Positions 58,472 to 64,000 of a stretch of DNA of 64,000 nt are shown here, in pieces (positions within the stretch are counted from its first letter, which is position 1; every line of letters starts with the position of its first letter). A model generated the notes under the pieces. That model was given only the letters and a program-made list of their open reading frames with translations, made no database searches and was not told the DNA's origin. Origin of the DNA: Opitutia bacterium (GTDB lineage: Bacteria > Verrucomicrobiota > Verrucomicrobiia > Opitutales > Opitutaceae); contig CANJLB010000009.1 of the NCBI GenBank assembly GCA_947475065.1, positions 1 through 64,000 of the forward strand, in the 5' to 3' direction. The position numbers were made by a program, and so were the translations under genes.

Positions 58472-58827
58472 ATGTGTACGCTCCCCATCCTTGATCCCGA
58501 GGCGGTCGCCAATCTCAGGGCATTGAGCCCCGATGATAGTGATGCTTTTGTGAAGGAAATCCTAGGCATTTTCCTGGAAGACACCCGGCTTCGTCTGACC
58601 GAGCTTCGCACCAGCAAGAGCCGGGGTGACATACCCACGTTTGCCCGCGCCGCCCACAGTGTCAAAGGTAGCTCCAGCAATGTCGGAGCCGGCGAACTGC
58701 GTGCCGCCGCCGAAAAACTGAGCAGCATGCCAAGCAGCACGGCCTCGCGGACTCCGATTTGCTGATCGCCGAGGTCGAGGCGGCATTCACACGCGTAGAA
58801 CCGGAATTGCTGAAATTACTCGCCTAA
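58472..58827 (+). pseudogene. Histidine phosphotransfer (Hpt) protein, frameshifted
   Basis: Residues 1-83 are a clear Hpt domain: DDSDAFVKEILGIFLEDTRLRLTEL and FARAAHSVKGSSSNVGAGELRAAAEKL with the phospho-accepting His62. The frame then breaks at about 58720, giving a stop after SSMPSSTASRTPIC (58765). In the next frame it continues naturally as EQHAKQHGLADSDLLIAEVEAAFTRVEPELLKLLA to 58827. One extra G after ctg restores a 118-residue Hpt. Either a sequencing error or a truncated protein. Relays phosphate in a phosphorelay if active. Confidence 0.78.
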
Positions 58828-58992
58828 GATGGTCAACTTAGCCCGCTGCGTGGACATAGGGCGGTTTTCAACCAGCTCTTGCCTCACATGAAGGACGCCC
58901 GGCCCGTTACCGGACCGGGGCATGATCCTGTGGCCGTGGCGACCTTGGCCTGAGAAAGGTTTCAGGCCGCTTACCCGTGGCATAACGCTGCG

Positions 58993-59991
58993 TTATCGCT
59001 CCAAAAAATAGCCTCTTTGCTTGTCGGAGATGGCCAGACCGGCGCGTTCCATCACTCTGAGCAGGTCTTCCCAGATGAGGCGTTTTTTTCGCGGCGTCGG
59101 CTCGCGCAGAATATAGCTCGGGTGATACGTCACCATCACCGGCCGGCCGGCAAACTCGTGCCACTGGCCGCGCGCCTCGCCCAGCGTCTTGAAACGCGCT
59201 GCTCCCAGCAACCCGTCGGTCGCCGTCTTGCCGAGCGCCACGAGCAGTGCGGGCTGCACGATCTCGATCTGTGCGCGCAAAAACGGCAGGCAAAACGCCA
59301 TCTCCACCGCCGACGGCGGCCGGTTGCCCACCTGCTGCGCGCCCGCCGCCGTGGGCGTCTGCGGCCGCCAGTTCATGATGTTGCCGATGTAGACCTGCTC
59401 ACGCATCAGCCCCATTCCCTGGATCATCTTCGTCAGCAACTGCCCCGCCGGCCCGACAAACGGCTCGCCCTGCACCTCCTCGTCCGCGCCAGGTGCCTCG
59501 CCCACGAACATGATCTGTGAGTCGAGGCTGCCTACGCCAAACACAACCTTTTTGTCCCGCCGCACCTGGGCGCGGCACACGGGATGATTGAGCACCCGTT
59601 CGCGCAACACTGCCCAGCGTGCCGCCTTGTCGCCTGCCGGCAGTTCGACCACCGGCGGCGGTGGCAGTGTGGCGGCGAAGGGAGCCACCGCAGGCGACGG
59701 GAGATGGGAGATGGGAGGCCGGATTGGAACCGGAGCGGCGTCGCCCCCGTCGCCGGAATTGTGGAGTGCGGAGTGCGGAGTGCGGAATGAATCGGCCGGA
59801 GCGGACAGCACCGTTGGCTGAACTATGACTCCTGACTCCAGCCTCCTATCTCCTGTCTCCTTCGGCCGCGCCCGCCGCCGCACCACCGCGCGCAAATCCT
59901 CGATGCTCGTCTCCGATACCGCGACCGTCCGCACGCCCGCGCTTTTCAGGCGGCACAACTCTTCGGTCAGGGCGATCAACACGGCACGCAT
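58993..59991 (-). CDS. Family 4-like uracil-DNA glycosylase
   Basis: A 332-residue DNA-repair enzyme that excises uracil. Motif 1 is GEAPGADEEVQGEPFVGPAGQLL (about 164-186), motif 2 is VTYHPSYILR. Family 4 UDGs hold a 4Fe-4S cluster with four Cys; here only C139 and C234 remain, with H136 and W208 at the other two places. The N-terminal linker (about 40-120) is encoded by three dispersed repeats (59697-59862) and is longer than normal. It is co-transcribed after ribE (16-bp gap). Confidence 0.85.
   Translation of the reverse strand: MRAVLIALTEELCRLKSAGVRTVAVSETSIEDLRAVVRRRARPKETGDRRLESGVIVQPTVLSAPADSFRTPHSALHNSGDGGDAAPVPIRPPISHLPSPAVAPFAATLPPPPVVELPAGDKAARWAVLRERVLNHPVCRAQVRRDKKVVFGVGSLDSQIMFVGEAPGADEEVQGEPFVGPAGQLLTKMIQGMGLMREQVYIGNIMNWRPQTPTAAGAQQVGNRPPSAVEMAFCLPFLRAQIEIVQPALLVALGKTATDGLLGAARFKTLGEARGQWHEFAGRPVMVTYHPSYILREPTPRKKRLIWEDLLRVMERAGLAISDKQRGYFLER
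59697..59862. repeat. Repeats inside the UDG gene linker
   Basis: Three repeat types lie in the same open frame: gggagatgggagatgggagg (59700-59719 area), triple gtgcggagtgcggagtgcgg (59763-59788 area) and actcctgactccagcctcc with tatctcctgtctcctt (59827-59862). The last is related to the purine-rich units at 18143-18174 and 18573-18605. Confidence 0.75.
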
Positions 59992-60007
59992 GGTGATAAA
60001 ATTTCTC

Positions 60008-60604
60008 TCAAGCCGGGCGCGACGCGAGCAACTTCTCAACGTGTTTGGCCAACAGGTCGAACTCCAGATTGACCAACTCGCCCGCGCGCCGCGCGCCGAG
60101 GTTCGTCGCCACCAGCGTGTGCGGGATGAGCCACACCGCGAAACTGTCGCCCACCACCTCCGCCACCGTGAGCGACACGCCGTCCACCGCCACGCTGCCC
60201 TTCACCACCAGCAGCCGCCCGCCGCCTGCCGGCCCGCGCACGCGCAGGTAGTGATCCTTGCCGCGCGGCTCAAACACCTCGACCGCGCCCGTCCCATCAA
60301 TGTGTCCCGTCACAAAATGCCCACCCAACCGCCCATCGGCCCGCAGCGCCCGCTCAAGATTCACGATCGTGCCCGCCGCAAGCGCGGCGAAATTCGTCAG
60401 CCGCCGCGTCTCCTCCAGCACGTCGAACCACAGCCGCTCGCCCTCGCGCCGCGCGACCGTAAGGCAGCAGCCGTTGACGGCCACGCTGTCGCCGACGGCC
60501 ACATCGGACGCGACCACGCGCGCGGCGACCTCCAGTCGCCAAGCCTCCGCCCCGCGCGCAAACGCGACGACGCGCCCCGTTTCCTCGACAATGCCCGTGA
60601 ACAT
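60008..60604 (-). CDS. ribE: Riboflavin synthase alpha chain
   Basis: A 198-residue enzyme that makes riboflavin from two 6,7-dimethyl-8-ribityllumazines. It starts MFTGIVEETGRV, the universal start, with two tandem lumazine-binding repeats: GDSVAVNGCCLTVARREGERLWFDVLEETRR and KGSVAVDGVSLTVAEVVGDSFAVWLIPHTL. It is the first gene of a two-gene unit with the UDG. ATG at 60604 is chosen; the upstream open frame is repeat sequence. Confidence 0.95.
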   Translation of the reverse strand: MFTGIVEETGRVVAFARGAEAWRLEVAARVVASDVAVGDSVAVNGCCLTVARREGERLWFDVLEETRRLTNFAALAAGTIVNLERALRADGRLGGHFVTGHIDGTGAVEVFEPRGKDHYLRVRGPAGGGRLLVVKGSVAVDGVSLTVAEVVGDSFAVWLIPHTLVATNLGARRAGELVNLEFDLLAKHVEKLLASRPA

Positions 60605-60649
60605 GCCCACGTATCGTGCGCCCCGCCCCGTCGCTGGCAAGCCCGGCGT

Positions 60650-60702
60650 CCCGCTTCTCCCGAAGCGGGCTACCAGACGTAGCCCGGCTCGGGAGAGCTG
60701 GG
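60650..60702. repeat. Two TCCC-loop hairpins, tail to tail
   Basis: Copy 1 is cccgcttc-TCCC-gaagcggg-CTAC (60650-60673). Copy 2 is inverted (60679-60702), reading cccagctc-TCCC-gagccggg-CTAC on the minus strand, with one mismatched pair. Compared with 12374-12397, stems change but stay complementary while loop and tail are constant. The rest of the spacer 60605-60856 has no gene. Confidence 0.8.
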
Positions 60703-60856
60703 ACGAAAACCAGCGAGCCGCGCCGAAAGCTCCCTGCGCTTACGCAAAGGGCTACGGTTTTCACCGCATCTGGTAGCACGCTCCGTAAGGAGCGGGACAG
60801 GCCGACCCGGAAGACAAATCGCCTTGCTTCCGATGGTAATGGAGAGAGTTTGGGGC

Positions 60857-61339
60857 ATGAATTACCGAACCCCAAAAAATCGGCCCACAATTCTAGCACT
60901 CGGCATCGCATTTTATATTTTGGATCCGATTGCCGATCATATTTACTATCGGGTTGGTCTGCGTATGCATCAATTTCCCACCAACGCCGATTCAATCGGC
61001 CTCCCGCTCTGGTGGTCATGGCAAGGTTGGCTGCTCCTCGCACCGGTTTTTGCGATGCTTCTGGCTTTGGCCGTCTTGACTTACTCCGGTGGCAGGAGCT
61101 TCTGGTTTTTTGACCGAGCCAGATTCGCTTGGTCACTTTTCTGGACGGTTCCAATTGCGGTGGTCTGCGTATGGGACGCACTTGGCGCGATTTACAATCT
61201 CCGCTGGCTACAGGTTTTTGATCTGCTGCACGCGACGTTGTTCGTTTATTTGCTGCTGGCGGTTCGCTCGTCTCTAGTCGGCTTTGCATTTCGCCGCCAC
61301 ACGACCAGTAGTTCATCCCTCAGATCGTCTGCGCCATGA
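60857..61339 (+). CDS. Unknown four-helix membrane protein
   Basis: A 160-residue protein with about four TM helices: [58 protein letters not shown] and [15 protein letters not shown]. No family recognised. The codon use is less GC-rich than in its neighbours. The start at 60857 ([11 protein letters not shown]) is preferred over 60824. Its C-terminal 7 codons overlap the end of the convergent SDR gene. Confidence 0.6.
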   Translation: MNYRTPKNRPTILALGIAFYILDPIADHIYYRVGLRMHQFPTNADSIGLPLWWSWQGWLLLAPVFAMLLALAVLTYSGGRSFWFFDRARFAWSLFWTVPIAVVCVWDALGAIYNLRWLQVFDLLHATLFVYLLLAVRSSLVGFAFRRHTTSSSSLRSSAP

Positions 61340-62105
61340 AGCCGCCGTCCACCGTCAGCTCGTGGCCGGTGATGAAGCTGCCGGCGTCGCCCGCCAGCAA
61401 TAGCGTCGCGCCGATGAGCTCGCGCGCCTCGCCAAAACGTTTCATCGGCGTATGCGTCATGATGCTCGCCACGCGGTCGGGGGTGAGCACCTTGCGGTTC
61501 TGCTCGGCGGGGAAGAAGCCGGGGACGATCACATTTACGCGCACGCCCTTGGGGGCCCACTCCCGGGCGAGATTCTTCGAGAAACTGTGCACCGCAGCCT
61601 TGCTCGCCGAGTAGGTGAACACGCGTGAGAGCGGCGTCAGCGCCGTGAGCGAGCCGAGGTTGATAATCGAGCCGCCCTGCCCGCGTTCGACCAGGTATTT
61701 GCCGAAGACCTGGCAGCCCAGAAAAACCCCTTTCACGTTGACGCGCAAAATGCGCTCAAACTCTTCCTCGCTGATCTCAAGGAACGGCGTCGGCGAATTC
61801 ACGCCCGCACCGTTGACGACGATGTCCACGCGGCCCGAGCGCGCGAGCACGGTGGCGAGGAGCTGCTCAAGGTCGGCTTTGCTGCTCGCTTCGGCCGGCA
61901 GGAAATACGCGCGGCCGCCGGCGGCGTGGATTTTGGCGAGACGGGCCTCACCCTTGGCGGTGTTACGGCCGACGAGCACGACCTCGGCGCCCGCGCCGGC
62001 GAGGCCCTCGGCCATCGCGCCGCACAGTTCGCCGGTGCCGCCGGTCACGACGGCGACTTTGCCGGCGAGGGCAAAAAGGGACGAAAGGTAATCCGAGGAG
62101 TTCAT
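61320..62105 (-). CDS. SDR oxidoreductase (D-mannonate oxidoreductase-like)
   Basis: A 261-residue SDR. It has the TGGTGELCG glycine motif (residues 21-29), [18 protein letters not shown] with the catalytic Ser, YSASK, and the C-terminal [17 protein letters not shown] of the classical family. The [24 protein letters not shown] start resembles D-mannonate oxidoreductases and related hexuronate enzymes, but no uronate genes are nearby. The substrate is uncertain. Confidence 0.85.
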   Translation of the reverse strand: MNSSDYLSSLFALAGKVAVVTGGTGELCGAMAEGLAGAGAEVVLVGRNTAKGEARLAKIHAAGGRAYFLPAEASSKADLEQLLATVLARSGRVDIVVNGAGVNSPTPFLEISEEEFERILRVNVKGVFLGCQVFGKYLVERGQGGSIINLGSLTALTPLSRVFTYSASKAAVHSFSKNLAREWAPKGVRVNVIVPGFFPAEQNRKVLTPDRVASIMTHTPMKRFGEARELIGATLLLAGDAGSFITGHELTVDGGFMAQTI

Positions 62106-62210
62106 CAGTTAAAACACCACCAAGCCGGCCCAGTGCGCCGCCCGCAACGCCGAAATCGCACGCCGGCACCCGCGCTTGAGTTTGCCGCCCGATCCCGCAC
62201 AGTGCACGCC

Positions 62211-63152
62211 ATGCTTTCCGACCGGTCTTACATGCGCGCCGACTACGAACGCGAAAAACTCCGGGCCTTGCCGTGGCTGCTGGGCATCCTCGCGGCGGCA
62301 CTCCTGCTGGAGATCCTGCTGTATTCCCCGTGGTTTGACGGTGCCGGCGCCATCTTCGGCAAACTTATCCTCAATCCCGATGGTCTCCGGCACTGGCGGC
62401 TCTGGACGCTGCTGACCTATGGTTTGTACAACAGTGTGCTGGGCCCTGGCGGAATCTTTTTTGCCGTCTTCACGCTCATGGCGCTGTTTTTCATGGGCCG
62501 TGAGCTGGAGCCGCTGCTCGGGCCGCGCCGGCTAGTCGGCCTGTTTTTGGGTGCGCTGCTGCTCGGCGCGCTAGCTTGGACGGCGGTCAACTGGCGGCAC
62601 GGTGTTATGCTGGCCGGCTATACGCCAGGCCTCTGCGGCCTGCTGATGTTTTACGCCTGCGTCTATCCCGACGAACCGTTCCGTTTCCTGTTGTTTTTCT
62701 TTCTGCCGGTCACCATCCGGCCACGCAAATTGGTACTGGCCCTGCTGTCCTTGGATTTTTTTGCCCTGATTTTTTTTGAGCTCGCAGGCGGGACCATGCC
62801 GCTGGCCTATGCGCCGTCGGCACACCTTGGTGGCATGGCGGCCGGCTGGCTCTGCCACCGGCTTTGGCGCGGCAACGAGCAGACGATGGGCTGGCGGCAG
62901 CCGGTCACCGAACTGCTCGGTGTGCCTCGTCCGGCTTTCACGCTGACGCGCTGGCTGCGCAAAAACCGGACTGCTGCCGACCCGGCCCCTGCTACCGCCG
63001 CCCCGGCAGTAGCGCGCCCGGCAACCTCCGACACCCTCCGCACCGAGGTGGACCGCATTCTGGACAAAATCAACACCGACGGCTTCGCCGCGCTCACTCC
63101 AGCAGAGAAACGCACGCTCGACGAGGCCAGGAACCGGCTCAGCCGCCGGTAA
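62211..63152 (+). CDS. Rhomboid-like membrane protein, probably inactive
   Basis: A 313-residue protein with six TM helices of rhomboid layout (WRLWTLLTYGLYNSVLGPGGIFFAVFTLMALFFMGRELEPLLG; then the later helices) and a soluble C-terminus after about residue 235. The catalytic Ser-containing motif GASG is here GYTPGLCGLL, with T138 at the Ser position and P139 after it. The His of the dyad is kept (H205 in SAHLGGMAAGW). So protease activity is doubtful, as in iRhom/derlin-type relatives. It starts 105 bp after the divergent SDR start. Confidence 0.75.
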   Translation: MLSDRSYMRADYEREKLRALPWLLGILAAALLLEILLYSPWFDGAGAIFGKLILNPDGLRHWRLWTLLTYGLYNSVLGPGGIFFAVFTLMALFFMGRELEPLLGPRRLVGLFLGALLLGALAWTAVNWRHGVMLAGYTPGLCGLLMFYACVYPDEPFRFLLFFFLPVTIRPRKLVLALLSLDFFALIFFELAGGTMPLAYAPSAHLGGMAAGWLCHRLWRGNEQTMGWRQPVTELLGVPRPAFTLTRWLRKNRTAADPAPATAAPAVARPATSDTLRTEVDRILDKINTDGFAALTPAEKRTLDEARNRLSRR

Positions 63153-63296
63153 AAAACCTGACCGCATCACCAGCCTGCCGGTTCTTCCGCGCCGCTTCTC
63201 CCCGCCCGAATTTATGTTCTCGCCCGCAGCATTCCTAACTGGCAATCTAGCGGTTCTGTGCAACCTTTGCCCTGCACCACAGTCCCACTTTTTCCG

Positions 63297-64000
63297 ATGC
63301 AACCCCTGATTAGCCGCCTCTGCGCTCTGTTTCTCGCCGCCGCGCTCGTCGCCGTGCCGGCCCTCCTGCCCGCCGCCGCGCCCGAGGCCGCGCTCGCCGC
63401 GCGCAAACTCGAGCCCCCCCCCAACTTCAGGCTGGAAGTGCAAGGCGTCGTCCAGTTGCTCGAAATGGCGCACTACAACCGCGATGCGGTCAAGCCCGCG
63501 AACTACGCCGGGCTTCTCCCCGACTTCATGGGCAGCCTCGACGGGCAACGGCTGTTTTTTCTCGAATCCGACCGGCAGGGCTTTCTCAAGGCCAACGATA
63601 TCGATCTCCTTTATCCAAACATCAAGCTCGGCAACATTGACGCGGCCTATGATATTTTCACCGTCTATGAAACCCGGGTGCGCGAGCGTGCCGCGTGGAT
63701 CGCGGCAGAGCTGAAGAAGGACATTGATCTGACCGGACAGGACACGTACGCGCCCGACCGAGCCAAGGCCGACTGGCCCGCCAACACCGCCGCCGCTGAC
63801 GACCTCTGGCGCCGCCGCCTCAAGTTCGACCTGATTCAAGAAATGCTCGCACCCGGGTCAAAATCCGCCGACCGGTTCGATCTGGACTTAAAGCTGCCTA
63901 ATCTGACTCCCACCACCCCCGGCTCCGCTCCCATGACCGTGAGGTTCACAGGCGAATTCATGCCGGCCACCCGCGTTACCATCCGCTACGAGCCCGCCGC
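63297..64000 (+). CDS. Tail-specific (carboxy-terminal processing) protease, N-terminal part
   Basis: The gene continues past the window edge; 234 codons are visible. Signal peptide (ISRLCALFLAAALVAVPALLPAAA) is followed by the DUF3340-type N-terminal domain of Prc/CtpA proteases: VVQLLEMAHYNRDAVKPANYAGLLPDFMGSLDGQRLFFLESDRQGF, KLGNIDAAYDIFTVYETRVRERAAWIAAEL and DWPANTAAADDLWRRRLKFDLIQEML. The PDZ and catalytic Ser-Lys domains are beyond 64000. A stretch after residue 195 (LPNLTPTTPGSAPMTVRF) is not typical of the family. Confidence 0.85.
   Translation, partial: MQPLISRLCALFLAAALVAVPALLPAAAPEAALAARKLEPPPNFRLEVQGVVQLLEMAHYNRDAVKPANYAGLLPDFMGSLDGQRLFFLESDRQGFLKANDIDLLYPNIKLGNIDAAYDIFTVYETRVRERAAWIAAELKKDIDLTGQDTYAPDRAKADWPANTAAADDLWRRRLKFDLIQEMLAPGSKSADRFDLDLKLPNLTPTTPGSAPMTVRFTGEFMPATRVTIRYEPA

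Overview
The window looks like chromosomal DNA from a GC-rich member of the Verrucomicrobiota, most likely an Opitutaceae relative. This is an inference from gene style. Evidence includes PEP-CTERM exported proteins, FabV, a GAF-plus-PilB ATPase, RNase Y between queuosine genes, and intergenic spacers full of dispersed repeats that are visibly less GC-rich than the genes. There is no rRNA, recognisable tRNA, CRISPR array, phage or insertion sequence. Nearly all genes are housekeeping or envelope genes, packed in short operons on both strands.

Layout. 0.4-9 kb: exonuclease and hisN (divergent), small exported proteins, a PEP-CTERM protein, fabV, an isoprenylcysteine methyltransferase-like membrane protein, an EF-hand protein and an SDR. 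9.7-13.9 kb: ExbD/ExbB, a large unknown membrane protein and an HTTM-like pair. 14.3-22.3 kb: one long minus-strand operon with a TolC-HlyD-FtsX-LolD tripartite exporter and two polytopic ArnT-like proteins; a four-helix-bundle (IVP) gene flanked by inverted purine-rich repeats sits inside it. 22.6-31.3 kb: YraN, GAF-PilB ATPase, rpiB, a lipoprotein, a HAD hydrolase, a degenerate amidohydrolase with an NMT1-type binding protein, and YceI. 31.4-40.9 kb: queA, rny, queF, an RluA-type synthase, a TonB-like protein, maf, nadE and menA. 41-44 kb: sulfate activation (cysC, cysD, cysN). 44.1-47.1 kb: acyP plus an ABC exporter and a TPR-like protein. 47.2-52.1 kb: a PEP-CTERM metalloprotease, proA, cupin, tsaB and alr. 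52-60.6 kb: a LOG-domain fusion, FKBP isomerase, SPT/BioF-like enzyme, class IV aminotransferase, an AT-hook/HTH protein, a frameshifted Hpt gene, uracil-DNA glycosylase and ribE. 60.8-64 kb: SDR, a rhomboid-like protein and the start of a tail-specific protease.

The most unusual content is repetitive DNA. One class is made of modular spacer repeats of about 50-180 bp. A second class consists of short perfect hairpins that share loop and tail sequences (CAAGA or TCCC loop, CTAC tail) while their stems change in a compensatory way. Related elements have entered coding regions: the nadE linker, the tsaB tail, the UDG linker and the LolD N-terminus. Two genes carry apparent single-base frameshifts (a glycosyltransferase-like gene at a seven-C run, and an Hpt gene). 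Three enzymes have lost expected active-site or cluster residues: the amidohydrolase, the uracil-DNA glycosylase and the rhomboid.
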